A stretch of DNA of 64,000 bases, from the NCBI GenBank assembly GCA_963736325.1, contig CAVTOG010000009.1, positions 806,001-870,000 of the forward strand. Reading direction: 5' to 3'. A program made the position numbers and the translations under genes. Within the stretch, counting starts at the first letter, position 1, and every line of letters starts with the position of its first letter. The notes under the pieces are model-generated. The model was not told the origin of the DNA. It did not search any database and was given only the letters and a program-made list of their open reading frames with translations. Positions 30,916-40,190 of this stretch are shown one piece after another. The DNA is from Actinoallomurus sp963736325. GTDB lineage: Bacteria; Actinomycetota; Actinomycetes; Streptosporangiales; Streptosporangiaceae.

Positions 30916-32295
30916 ATGAGCAGAGTTCACCCGGCAGGTTCCCGGCACGCCGATGTGCTGCCGGAGGACCATCCTTTGCCTCCCGCCGAGGATCTCAACG
31001 CCCTCGCGCCCAGCGTCTGGCCGCGTGGGGCGCACAGGGAGAGCGGCACCCTCGTGATCGGCGGCGTCGACGTACGCGACCTGGCGCGCGACTACGGCAC
31101 ACCTCTCTATGTCTACGACGAGGACGACTTCCGTTCCCGTTGCCGCGAGTTCGCGCAGTCGTTCAGCGACGGCGACGTCTACTACGCGGGCAAGGCCTTT
31201 CTGTGTACGGAGGTGGCCCGCTGGGTCGCCGAGGAGGGCCTGGGGCTCGACGTGTGCAGCGGTGGTGAGCTGGCGATCGCGCTCAGGGCGGGGTTCGCGC
31301 CGGAGCGGATCACCTTCCACGGCAACAACAAGTCGACTGAGGAGCTGAGCAGGGCTCTGGAGGAGAACGTCGGCCACGTCGTCCTCGACTCCTTCGAGGA
31401 GATCGCCCGCCTCGGCTACCTGGCGAAAGAGGCCGGTAAGCGTCCGAAGGTGATGATCCGCGTCACCACCGGCGTCGAGGCGCACACGCACGAGTTCATC
31501 GCGACGGCCCATGACGACCAGAAGTTCGGGTTCGCGCGGGAGACCGCGCAGGAGGCCGCCCGCCGCGTCTTCGCCATCAAGGATCTGGAGCTCGTCGGCC
31601 TCCACTCCCACATCGGCTCGCAGATCTTCGACACCGACGGGTTCGAGCTGGCCGCGCGCCGTGTCGTCGAGCTGCTCGCGGCGATCCGCGACGAGCACGG
31701 CGTCGAGCTGCCCGAGCTCGACCTCGGCGGTGGTTACGGCATCGCCTACCTCGACGGCGACGACCCGCTGGACCCCAAGCACATCGCCGACAACCTGCGC
31801 GCGATCATCGGCCGCGCCTGCGAGGCGGAGAACCTCACGGTGCCGCGCCTGACCGTCGAACCCGGCCGTACGATCGCCGGGCCCGGCGGCGTCACGCTCT
31901 ATGAGGTCGGCACGGTAAAGCCGCTCACCGGCCTGCGCACGTACGTCTCCGTCGACGGAGGCATGAGCGACAACATCAGGACGGCCCTGTACGGCGCGGA
32001 GTACACGTGCGTGCTCGCCTCGCGCCGTTCCGACGCCGCGCCCATGCTCAGCCGCCTCGTCGGCAAGCACTGCGAGAGCGGCGACATGGTCGTACGCGAC
32101 CTGTGGCTGCCCGAGGACCTGTCCCCCGGCGACATCGTCGCGGTGGCCGCGACCGGCGCGTACTGCCGGTCGCTCGCGAACAACTACAACCACCTCCTCA
32201 AGCCCGCCGTCGTCGCCGTACGCGGCGGGAAGGCCCGGTTGATCCTGCGCCGGGAGACCGAGGAGGATCTCCTGCGCCTGGAAGTGGCAGGGTGA
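30916..32295 (+). CDS. lysA: Diaminopimelate decarboxylase
   Basis: 459 residues, fold-type III PLP enzyme. The PLP lysine is in VYYAGKAFL (Lys93), and the glycine-rich phosphate site LDLGGGYGIAY and C-terminal VSVDGGMSDNIR are conserved; CESGDMV holds the active-site Cys from the partner subunit. It removes CO2 from meso-diaminopimelate to give lysine in the cytoplasm. GGAG before the ATG decides the start. An extension of about 40 residues precedes the usual N-terminus. It is 16 nt from hom and begins the lysine/threonine operon. Confidence 0.96.
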   Translation: MSRVHPAGSRHADVLPEDHPLPPAEDLNALAPSVWPRGAHRESGTLVIGGVDVRDLARDYGTPLYVYDEDDFRSRCREFAQSFSDGDVYYAGKAFLCTEVARWVAEEGLGLDVCSGGELAIALRAGFAPERITFHGNNKSTEELSRALEENVGHVVLDSFEEIARLGYLAKEAGKRPKVMIRVTTGVEAHTHEFIATAHDDQKFGFARETAQEAARRVFAIKDLELVGLHSHIGSQIFDTDGFELAARRVVELLAAIRDEHGVELPELDLGGGYGIAYLDGDDPLDPKHIADNLRAIIGRACEAENLTVPRLTVEPGRTIAGPGGVTLYEVGTVKPLTGLRTYVSVDGGMSDNIRTALYGAEYTCVLASRRSDAAPMLSRLVGKHCESGDMVVRDLWLPEDLSPGDIVAVAATGAYCRSLANNYNHLLKPAVVAVRGGKARLILRRETEEDLLRLEVAG

Positions 32296-32311
32296 AAGGG
32301 GGAGGGCGACG

Positions 32312-33604
32312 ATGAAGATCGCGTTGCTGGGGTGTGGCGTCGTCGGCACCGAGGTCGTACGCCTCCTGCACGAGCAGGCCGACGACCTCACCGCGCGCGT
32401 CGGCGTGCCGCTTGAGCTGGCGGGCATCGCCGTACGCCGGCTCGACAAGCGCCGCGAGAGCGTGCCGCAGGAGCTGCTGACGACCGACGCCCTGGGGCTG
32501 GTCACCGCGGACGACGTGGACATCGTCGTCGAGGTGATCGGTGGCATCGAGCCGGCGCGTACGCTGCTGCTCGCCGCGATGAAGGCCGGCAAGTCCGTCG
32601 TGACGGCGAACAAGGCGCTGCTGGCCGAGGACGGCGCGACGCTGTTCGGCGCCGCGCGAGAGTACCGTGCCGACATTTACTACGAGGCGTCCGTCGCCGG
32701 GGCGATCCCGCTGCTGAGGCCGCTGCGCGAGTCACTCGTCGGCGATCACGTCCACCGGGTGATGGGCATCGTCAACGGCACGACCAACTACATCCTCGAC
32801 AAGATGGACTCCTCCGGCGCCGGGTTCTCCGACGCGCTGGACGAGGCGCAGGCGCTCGGGTACGCCGAGGCCGACCCGACGGCGGACGTCGAGGGCTTCG
32901 ACGCGGCGGCCAAGGCCGCTATCCTCGCCCAGCTGGCCTTCCATACGCGGGTCACCGCCGCGGGCGTGCACCGCGAGGGGATCGCGGAGGTCACCTCGGC
33001 GGACATCGCGAGCGCGCAGGCCATGGGGTGCGTCGTGAAGCTTCTGGCGATCTGCGAGCGGGCGCCCTCGGAGGGCGAACGGCGGGGGCGCGGCGTGTCC
33101 GTGCGCGTCCACCCGGTGATGATCCCCCGGTCGCACCCGCTGGCGAGCGTCCGCGAGGCGTACAACGCGGTGTTCGTCGAGGCGGAGTCGGCGGGATCGC
33201 TGATGTTCTACGGGGCCGGTGCCGGCGGCGCGCCGACCGCGAGCGCCGTGCTCGGCGACATCGTCGCGGTCGCCCGCAACCAGGTCAACGGCACCCGCGC
33301 GCCGGCCGAGTCGACCTACGCCGACCTGCCGGTGCTGCCGATGGCCGACACGATCACGCGCTACCACGTGTCGCTCGACGTGGCCGACGAGGCCGGTGTC
33401 CTCGCCCGTGTCGCGGACGCCTTCGCCGAGAACGGCGTGTCGATCCAGGCGGTACGCCAGGAGGGCCACGGCAGGGAGGCGCAGCTCGTGATCGTCACTC
33501 ACCGGGCACCCGACGGCGCGCTGTCGGCCACCGTGACGGGCCTGCGCGAGCTGGAGATCGTACGTGAGGTGGCGAGCGTTATGCGGGTGGAGGGCGACGA
33601 GTAG
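32312..33604 (+). CDS. hom: Homoserine dehydrogenase
   Basis: 430 residues. NAD(P)-binding LLGCGVVGTEV at the N-terminus, the catalytic region (VGDHVHRVMGIVNGTTNYIL, YAEADPTADVEGFDAAAK) and a C-terminal ACT domain (YHVSLDVADEAGVLARVADA) are present. The ACT domain makes threonine feedback inhibition likely, as in Corynebacterium. It reduces aspartate semialdehyde to homoserine, feeding the following thrC and thrB products. GGGGGAG lies upstream of the ATG. Confidence 0.97.
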   Translation: MKIALLGCGVVGTEVVRLLHEQADDLTARVGVPLELAGIAVRRLDKRRESVPQELLTTDALGLVTADDVDIVVEVIGGIEPARTLLLAAMKAGKSVVTANKALLAEDGATLFGAAREYRADIYYEASVAGAIPLLRPLRESLVGDHVHRVMGIVNGTTNYILDKMDSSGAGFSDALDEAQALGYAEADPTADVEGFDAAAKAAILAQLAFHTRVTAAGVHREGIAEVTSADIASAQAMGCVVKLLAICERAPSEGERRGRGVSVRVHPVMIPRSHPLASVREAYNAVFVEAESAGSLMFYGAGAGGAPTASAVLGDIVAVARNQVNGTRAPAESTYADLPVLPMADTITRYHVSLDVADEAGVLARVADAFAENGVSIQAVRQEGHGREAQLVIVTHRAPDGALSATVTGLRELEIVREVASVMRVEGDE

Positions 33605-33736
33605 GGACGCCGGGGGAGGGACCGTCCGGGGCCGGGTGATAGACCGGTAGTCAGGTCCACATGCTGGAACGATCTGGGACGCGTGGCCGTACGCCCGTAG
33701 ACTCGGGCGACCGATGCCGCAGGTCAGGAGGAACAC

Positions 33737-34777
33737 GTGAGCGTGGGATGGCGGGGCGTCATCGAGGAGTACCGTGATCGGCTCCCGGTGACGGCAGGCA
33801 CGCCGGTGGTCACCCTCTTGGAGGGCGGCACGCCGTTGCTGCCCGCGCACCGGGTCTCCCAGCTCACGGGCTGTGACGTCTTCCTCAAGGTGGAGGGCGC
33901 GAACCCCACCGGTTCGTTCAAGGACCGCGGCATGACCCTGGCGATCAGCCGGGCCGCCGAAGACGGCGCCAAGGCGGTGATCTGCGCCTCGACCGGAAAC
34001 ACCTCCGCGTCGGCTGCCGCCTACGCCGTACGCGCCGGCATGGTCTGCGCCGTCCTCGTGCCGCGCGGGAAGATCGCGATGGGCAAGCTGGCGCAGGCGC
34101 TCGTGCACGGCGCGCGGCTCCTCCAGGTCGACGGAAACTTCGACGACTGCCTGGAGCTCGCCCGCAAGCTCGCGATCGACTACCCGGTCTCGCTCGTCAA
34201 CTCCGTGAACCGCTACCGGCTGCACGGACAGAAGACGGCCGCGTTCGAGATCGTCGACGCCCTCGGGTTCGCGCCGGACGTCCACTGCCTGCCGGTCGGC
34301 AACGCCGGCAACATCTCGGCCTACTGGATGGGCTACAACGAGTACGACAAGCGCCCGCGCATGCTCGGCTTCCAGGCCGCGGGCGCCGCGCCGATCGTGC
34401 GCGGCGAGCCGGTCGCCGCGCCGCAGACCATCGCCACCGCCATCCGCATCGGCCACCCCGCCTCCTGGGACCTGGCGGTCAAGGCGCGCGACGAGTCCGG
34501 CGGCGCGATCGAGGCCGTCACCGACCGCCAGATCCTGGCCGCCTACCGTCTCCTCGCGCGCGAGGAAGGGGTGTTCGTCGAGCTCGCGTCGGCGGCGAGC
34601 GTCGCCGGGCTGCTGCAGGCCCGCGACGAGGGGCTCGTACGCCCGGGCGAGCGCGTCGTCTGCACCGTGACCGGAAATGGGCTCAAAGACCCGGATTGGG
34701 CGATCTCCGGTGCGCCCGCGCCCCGTACGGTGCCGGTGGACGCGCACGCCGCGGCCTCCGCCCTGGAGCTCACTTGA
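33737..34777 (+). CDS. thrC: Threonine synthase
   Basis: 346 residues, fold-type II PLP enzyme of the short actinobacterial type. The PLP Lys lies in ANPTGSFKDRGM, the phosphate-binding SGN-like loop is STGNTSASAAAY, and PVGNAGNISAYW binds the cofactor. It converts O-phosphohomoserine to threonine. AGGAGG five bases before the GTG sets the start. The 132-bp gap after hom could hold a second promoter. It overlaps thrB by four bases. Confidence 0.97.
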   Translation: MSVGWRGVIEEYRDRLPVTAGTPVVTLLEGGTPLLPAHRVSQLTGCDVFLKVEGANPTGSFKDRGMTLAISRAAEDGAKAVICASTGNTSASAAAYAVRAGMVCAVLVPRGKIAMGKLAQALVHGARLLQVDGNFDDCLELARKLAIDYPVSLVNSVNRYRLHGQKTAAFEIVDALGFAPDVHCLPVGNAGNISAYWMGYNEYDKRPRMLGFQAAGAAPIVRGEPVAAPQTIATAIRIGHPASWDLAVKARDESGGAIEAVTDRQILAAYRLLAREEGVFVELASAASVAGLLQARDEGLVRPGERVVCTVTGNGLKDPDWAISGAPAPRTVPVDAHAAASALELT

Positions 34778-35673
34778 CGGTCGCGGTACGGGTCCGCGCG
34801 CCCGCCACCAGCGCGAACCTCGGCCCCGGGTTCGACGCGCTCGGTCTCGCGCTCACCCTCTACGACGAGGTCGAGGTGGAGTTGGCCGGATCCGGCCTGT
34901 CCATCGAGGTGACGGGTGAGGGTGAGGAGACGGCCGGGCGCGGAGAACGTCACCTGATCGTCCAGACGTTCCGCGCGGCGTGGGAGGAGATCGGCTCCGG
35001 CGTACCGGACGGGCTGCGCGTTCGCTGCGTCAACCGCATCCCGCACGCGCGTGGCCTGGGTTCGTCGTCGGCGGCCACGATCGCCGGCGTCCTCGCCGCC
35101 CGCGCCCTGCATCCGGACGGGGCCGCCCTCACCGACGACGACGTGCTGGCGCTCGCCACCCGCATCGAGGGCCACCCCGACAACGTCGCCCCGTGCTTGG
35201 CCGGAGGCCTGACCATCGCCTGGCAGACCGCCGCCGGCCCCCGCCTCACCCGGCTCGACGTGGCCTCCGGCGTACGCCCCGTGGCCCTCGTCCCGGAATG
35301 GAGGCTCGCCACCGAACGCGCCCGCGGGCTGCTGCCCGACGCCGTCCCGCACGCCGACGCCGCCGCCAACGCCGGCCGCGCCGCACTGCTCATCGCCGCG
35401 CTCACCGGCCGCCCGGAACTCCTCCTCGACGCGACCGAGGACCGGTTGCACCAGGTGTACCGGCGCCCCGCGATGCCGGATTCCCTCGCTCTGGTCGAGC
35501 GTCTGAGGGAGAAGGGTGTGGCCGCTGTGATCTCTGGTGCCGGCCCGACGGTTCTCGCTCTCACATCCGATGGCATCGCGGATTCAATTGCCGCGGAAGT
35601 GGGTAGTTCGTGGCACATACACCCGCTGGACGTCGCCCCCCTTGGCGCACGCGTTCAGCCAATCGATCAGTAA
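34774..35673 (+). CDS. thrB: Homoserine kinase
   Basis: 299 residues of the GHMP kinase family. ATSANLGPGFDALGLAL at the N-terminus, the ATP loop PHARGLGSSSAAT and the C-terminal ISGAGPTVLAL are the three family motifs. It phosphorylates homoserine for threonine synthase. The start is TTG overlapping the TGA of thrC (TTGA); no ATG or GTG is compatible with the first beta strand (VAVRVRAPATS). This rare start implies dependence on termination-reinitiation at the thrC stop. Confidence 0.94.
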   Translation: MTVAVRVRAPATSANLGPGFDALGLALTLYDEVEVELAGSGLSIEVTGEGEETAGRGERHLIVQTFRAAWEEIGSGVPDGLRVRCVNRIPHARGLGSSSAATIAGVLAARALHPDGAALTDDDVLALATRIEGHPDNVAPCLAGGLTIAWQTAAGPRLTRLDVASGVRPVALVPEWRLATERARGLLPDAVPHADAAANAGRAALLIAALTGRPELLLDATEDRLHQVYRRPAMPDSLALVERLREKGVAAVISGAGPTVLALTSDGIADSIAAEVGSSWHIHPLDVAPLGARVQPIDQ

Positions 35674-36039
35674 TACGCGACATCGACCTCTGGGGAATAG
35701 CAGTGTGCCCAGGTGATGTTAGGCTAAGTGCCGCACCAGATGCCCCGCTCGGGGGCGTGGGCTCGTCAGCCACTTCGGCGTACGCCGGCCGCGTGACGCG
35801 GATGTGGTTCCCCGGCAACGAAACAACTCGTTGTTCAGCGTTCAATCAAAACTTCGGACGTTTCGGGACTGGGGATATCTCGCGAGAACCTGCCCTCATC
35901 ATCATCTGGATGTGGCCAGAACTCCTCGCAGATCATACGGAGATCAGCAGAGCTCGACTGATCCGGCGCCCCCGCCGGTTCGCACTACCGGGTTGCCTGG
36001 CCGACGGCGGCCACACCCGCTCCCTGGGAAGGACCCTTA
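35674..36039 (+). promoter_or_regulatory. Intergenic leader of rho
   Basis: 366 bp without a gene. A TTAGGCT -10-like element occurs near 35718-35725, which would give a leader of about 300 nt. Long leaders are common where rho is autoregulated by its own protein; no known riboswitch was recognised. Confidence 0.4.
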
Positions 36040-38022
36040 GTGAGCGAATCCACCGAACTCCTCACGGACGCAGCTACACCGACACCTGATGTCGCTCCTG
36101 CTGAAGACGCCGCCCCTGCTCCGCGGCGTCGCCGCACGGGCACGGGCCTGTCTGCGATGGTGCTGCCCGAGCTGAAGGCCCTTGCCTCCAGCCTCGGAAT
36201 CAGCGGCACGGGCGGGATGCGCAAGAGCCAGCTCATCGCCGCCATCCAAGAGAAGCAGGCGGCGAACTCCGGTGGGGGTGACCAGGCGGTGTCCGCGAAG
36301 AGCAGCGGTGAAGCCTCCGCGCCGCCCGCCGAGGCGGGACACGCCGACGAGGGTGAAGTGCAGCAGCCCCGGCGCGAGCGCGCCAAGCGCGACGACGCGA
36401 CGCAGGCTCAGCAGCAGGAACCCAAGACCGACACCGCCGAGTCCGCAGGTGAGAGCGGTGCCCGCGAGGGCAACCGCGAAGGCGGCGGCCAGCAGCGCCA
36501 GCGCCAGCGCCAGCGCGGCAACCGCGAGGGCGGCGGCCAGAACGACAACCGCGGCCAGCGTGAAGGCGGTCGCGAAGGCGGCGGCCAGCGTGAAGGCGGC
36601 GGCGGAGGTCGTGACGGTGGCCGTGAAGGCGGCCGTGACGGTGGTCGTGACGGTGGTCGTGACAATGGCCAGCGTGACGACAACCGCGGCGGCGGACAGG
36701 GCCAGCGCGGCGGCCAAGGCCAGCGGCAGAACGAGCGCCAGAACGACCGCCAGAGCGACCGTCAGAACGATGACGACGACGACGGCAGCGGTGGCAGGCG
36801 GCGGCGCGGCCGGTTCCGCGAGCGCAACCGCGGACGCGGCACCGGTGGCCGTGAGCGTTACGGCGACGCCGACCCGGTGATCAGCGAGGACGACGTCCTG
36901 ATCCCGGTCTCCGGCATTCTCGACATCCGCGACAACTACGCGTTCGTCCGCACGACCGGCTACCTGCCCGGTCCGCAGGACGTCTACGTCTCCCTCGCCC
37001 AGGTCCGCAAGTACGGCCTGCGCAAGGGCGACGTGATCACCGGCGCCGTGCGGCAGCCGCGCGACGGCGAGCGGCGCGAGAAGTTCAACGCGCTGGTCCG
37101 CCTCGACACGGTCAACGGCATGGAGCCCGAGCAGGCCAAGGGCCGCGTCGACTTCTCCAAGCTGACGCCGCTCTACCCGCAGGAGCGCCTGCGCCTGGAG
37201 TCGGACCCCACGTCGCTCACGACGCGGATCATCGACTTCGTCTGCCCGATCGGCAAGGGGCAGCGTGGTCTGATCGTCTCGCCGCCAAAGGCCGGCAAGA
37301 CGATGGTGCTGCAGGCGATCGCCAACGCGATCACCAAGAACAACCCCGAGTGCCACCTCATGGTCGTCCTCGTCGACGAGCGGCCTGAAGAGGTCACCGA
37401 CATGCAGCGGACGGTGAAGGGCGAGGTCATCCACTCGACCTTCGACCGTCCCGCCGACGACCACACGATGGTCGCCGAGCTGGCCATCGAGCGTGCCAAG
37501 CGCCTGGTAGAGCTGGGACACGACGTCGTCGTGCTGCTCGACTCGATCACGCGTCTGGGCCGCGCGTACAACCTGGCGGCTCCCGCCAGCGGCCGGATCC
37601 TGTCCGGTGGTGTGGACTCCACGGCGCTGTACCCGCCGAAGCGGTTCTTCGGCGCCGCCCGCAACATCGAGAACGGCGGTTCGCTCACGATCCTCGCCAC
37701 GGCGCTGATCGAGACGGGCTCCCGGATGGACGAGGTCATCTTCGAGGAGTTCAAGGGCACCGGCAACATGGAGCTGCGGCTGCGCCGCGAGCTCGCCGAC
37801 AAGCGGGTGTTCCCGGCGATCGACGTCGACTCCTCCAGCACGCGTAAGGAAGAGATCCTGATGGCGCCGGACGAGCTCCGGGTCGTCTGGCAGCTGCGCC
37901 GAGTGCTGCACGCACTCGAGACGCAGCAGGCTCTCGAGCTCCTCATCGAGAAGATGAAGGAGACCAAGTCGAACGCGGAGTTCCTTCTGCAGGTGCAGAA
38001 GACGACGCTGAACAACGACTGA
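36040..38022 (+). CDS. rho: Transcription termination factor Rho with Arg/Gly/Asn-rich insertion
   Basis: 660 residues against about 420 in E. coli. An N-terminal Rho-N helix region (ELKALASSLGISGTGGMRKS) is followed by a low-complexity region of roughly 180 residues rich in Arg, Gly, Asn, Gln and Asp. The RNA-binding CSD (DVLIPVSGILDIRDNYAFV) and ATPase core follow, with Walker A SPPKAGKTMV and the Q/R-loop region RLGRAYNLAAP. Actinobacterial Rho proteins commonly have such insertions, which bind RNA and relax sequence choice. GGAAGGA precedes the GTG. A strong hairpin follows the stop. Confidence 0.97.
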   Translation: MSESTELLTDAATPTPDVAPAEDAAPAPRRRRTGTGLSAMVLPELKALASSLGISGTGGMRKSQLIAAIQEKQAANSGGGDQAVSAKSSGEASAPPAEAGHADEGEVQQPRRERAKRDDATQAQQQEPKTDTAESAGESGAREGNREGGGQQRQRQRQRGNREGGGQNDNRGQREGGREGGGQREGGGGGRDGGREGGRDGGRDGGRDNGQRDDNRGGGQGQRGGQGQRQNERQNDRQSDRQNDDDDDGSGGRRRRGRFRERNRGRGTGGRERYGDADPVISEDDVLIPVSGILDIRDNYAFVRTTGYLPGPQDVYVSLAQVRKYGLRKGDVITGAVRQPRDGERREKFNALVRLDTVNGMEPEQAKGRVDFSKLTPLYPQERLRLESDPTSLTTRIIDFVCPIGKGQRGLIVSPPKAGKTMVLQAIANAITKNNPECHLMVVLVDERPEEVTDMQRTVKGEVIHSTFDRPADDHTMVAELAIERAKRLVELGHDVVVLLDSITRLGRAYNLAAPASGRILSGGVDSTALYPPKRFFGAARNIENGGSLTILATALIETGSRMDEVIFEEFKGTGNMELRLRRELADKRVFPAIDVDSSSTRKEEILMAPDELRVVWQLRRVLHALETQQALELLIEKMKETKSNAEFLLQVQKTTLNND

Positions 38023-38032
38023 CGCAGGAGAT

Positions 38033-38071
38033 GAGGGCGTCCCGAGGCCGACCGGCCTCTGGGGCGCCCTC
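38033..38071 (+). terminator. Hairpin after rho
   Basis: GAGGGCG(T)CCC with AGGCC on one side pairs with GGCCT and GGGGCGCCCTC on the other, leaving a short loop. No T-run follows, typical of high-GC terminators. Confidence 0.65.
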
Positions 38072-38190
38072 GCGCCTTTCCGGGGTGGGGATAGCCCTAC
38101 CTCGAGAAGACTGGGCCGCTCCATGGCGGTGGATCCTGCCGTTCGCGAGGCTGGAGCCGTACGGTTGATACGGCACGAAAGGGATCCCCG

Positions 38191-39492
38191 GTGAACACGG
38201 TCGAGATGAAGTCCTCCGGCGTACGGAGATTCGGCCCGGCGAAGATCGCCGGTGACTCCCTGACCTGGCGGTCGGCGGCGTACCTCCTCATGCACTTCCC
38301 GCTCGGGATGGCCTACTTCATCGGCCTGGTCGTGATGCTGTCGGTGTCGGCCGGCACGGTCATCATCTGGGTCGGCGTGCTCGGGCTCGCCGTCACCATG
38401 ATCCTCTGGCGCTTCGCGGCCATGCTCGAACGCCGGCTCGTGAAGGCCGCCTTCGGCGTCGACGTGCCCGACCCGTACCGCCCGCTCCCGCCCGGCGCGA
38501 ACCTCCTGAAGAAGTGGCGGTCGATGGCCGTCGACCCGGCCACCTGGAAGGACCTGGTCTACCTCTTCATGGTGTTCCCGATCGGCCTCGCGGAGTTCGT
38601 GATGTCGGTCGGGCTCTGGAGCGTCTCGCTGGGGTTGATGGCGATGCCCATCACGATCCTGTGGAAGGACAGCGGGTACATGTACGTGACCGTCGCCGGC
38701 CACCAGTTCTGGCTCGACAATCCGGTCGCCGTGCTGCCCGCCGTCCCGCTCGGGTTCTGCCTGCTGATCGTCACGATGTACGTCGTACGCGGTGTCGGGT
38801 ACGCCCACGGCTCGCTGGCCTCCTACCTGCTCGGCCCCGACGAGAGGGCGCGGCTGCGCGCACGTACGGCCCAGCTGCAGGCCAGCCGGGCACGTGGCGT
38901 CGACGCCGCCGAGGCCGAGCGCCGCCGCATCGAGCGTGACCTGCACGACGGCGCGCAGCAGCAGCTCCTGGCGGTCGCGATGGACCTCGGCCGCGCCCGC
39001 GCCAAGCTGGAGACCGACCCCGAGACGGCGCAGGCCCTGATCCAGCAGGCCCACACCGGCGCCAAGGAGGCCATCGTCGAGCTGCGCAACCTCGCGCGCG
39101 GCATCTACCCGGCGATCCTCACCGACCGGGGCCTGGACGCCGCGATCTCCGCAGTGGCCGCCCGGTGCGACGTGCCGGTCAACGTCGAGATCGACCTGCC
39201 CACGCGGCCGCCCGCGGCCGTAGAGAGCATCGCGTACTTCATCGTCTCCGAGGCGCTCACCAACGTCAGCAAGTACGCCCGCGCCACGCAGGCGACCGTA
39301 CGCGTCACCCGCGACCAGAGCTGGATCGTCGTCGAGATCTCCGACAACGGCGTCGGCGGCGCGGACGCGACACCGGGCGGCGGCCTGGCCGGCCTGGCCG
39401 ACCGCGCGGCCGGCATCGACGGCATCCTCACCGTCAACAGCCCGCAGGGAGGCCCGACCGTCATACGGGCGGACCTGCCCTCCGTATGGTGA
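38191..39492 (+). CDS. NarL-type sensor histidine kinase, system 1
   Basis: 433 residues. Two paired membrane blocks (about 27-70 and 120-205) form a sensor region of the type found in actinobacterial HKs, each pair flanking a short cytoplasmic segment. The dimerisation motif RRRIERDLHDGAQQQLLAVA carries the phospho-His. The ATPase domain has FIVSEALTNVSKYARA (N box) and DNGVGGADATPGGGLAGL (G boxes). AAAGGGA lies upstream of the GTG. It is followed 50 nt later by its response regulator. Confidence 0.92.
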   Translation: MNTVEMKSSGVRRFGPAKIAGDSLTWRSAAYLLMHFPLGMAYFIGLVVMLSVSAGTVIIWVGVLGLAVTMILWRFAAMLERRLVKAAFGVDVPDPYRPLPPGANLLKKWRSMAVDPATWKDLVYLFMVFPIGLAEFVMSVGLWSVSLGLMAMPITILWKDSGYMYVTVAGHQFWLDNPVAVLPAVPLGFCLLIVTMYVVRGVGYAHGSLASYLLGPDERARLRARTAQLQASRARGVDAAEAERRRIERDLHDGAQQQLLAVAMDLGRARAKLETDPETAQALIQQAHTGAKEAIVELRNLARGIYPAILTDRGLDAAISAVAARCDVPVNVEIDLPTRPPAAVESIAYFIVSEALTNVSKYARATQATVRVTRDQSWIVVEISDNGVGGADATPGGGLAGLADRAAGIDGILTVNSPQGGPTVIRADLPSVW

Positions 39493-39542
39493 ATATCTCC
39501 TGCTGAGCCCCGCACGCGCCTTATCCCCTAGGGTGAGGCGTT

Positions 39543-40190
39543 GTGCGGGTGGTCATCGCGGAAGACTCGGTAATGCTGCGCGAGGGGCTGATCCGTCTCC
39601 TCGCCGACGAAGGCATCGAGACGGTCGCCACGTCAGGTGACGGGACAGGGCTGGTCGCCAACGTGGCCGAGCACCGTCCCGACCTGGCCATCGTGGACGT
39701 ACGGATGCCTCCGTCGTTCACCGACGAGGGCCTGCGCGCCGCACTGGAGGCGCGCAAAAAGGTGCCGGGCACCCCGATCCTCGTCTTCTCCCAGTACGTC
39801 GAGGAGCGCTACGCCACCGACCTGATCGGCGGCGGCGCGGACGGCGTCGGCTACCTGCTGAAGGAACGCGTCGCCGACGTCGCGGAGTTCCTCGGCGCGG
39901 TCCGCCGCGTCGCCGAGGGCGGCACGGTGATCGACGCCGAAGTGATCGCCCAGCTCCTGGGCCGCCGACGCCGTGGCGACCGCCTGGAGGCGCTCACGCC
40001 ACGCGAACGCGAGGTGCTGGGCCTCATGGCGGAGGGCATGTCCAACGCGGCGGTCGCCCGCCGCCTCGTCGTCACCGCGGGCGCGGTGGAGAAGCACATC
40101 TCCAACATCTTCCTCAAACTGGGCCTCCAGCACACGAACAGCACCCATCGCCGCGTCATGGCCGTCCTGGCCTACCTCGGCGAGACTTAG
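39543..40190 (+). CDS. NarL/LuxR-type response regulator, system 1
   Basis: 215 residues. Receiver domain with VVIAEDS, phospho-Asp in AIVDVRMPPS and Lys in YLLKERV, then a LuxR helix-turn-helix (LTPREREVLGLMAEGMSNA, VEKHISNIFLKLGL). It should be phosphorylated by the upstream kinase and bind promoters as a dimer. The GTG has GGTGAGG four bases upstream. Its stop overlaps that of the convergent PfkB gene by four bases. Confidence 0.94.
   Translation: MRVVIAEDSVMLREGLIRLLADEGIETVATSGDGTGLVANVAEHRPDLAIVDVRMPPSFTDEGLRAALEARKKVPGTPILVFSQYVEERYATDLIGGGADGVGYLLKERVADVAEFLGAVRRVAEGGTVIDAEVIAQLLGRRRRGDRLEALTPREREVLGLMAEGMSNAAVARRLVVTAGAVEKHISNIFLKLGLQHTNSTHRRVMAVLAYLGET

Noticed and set aside
36037..39054. 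Open frame of 1005 codons on the minus strand opposite rho
   Set aside because: It is antisense to rho and kinase 1 with low-complexity residues; the long frame results from the high GC third positions of the true genes.
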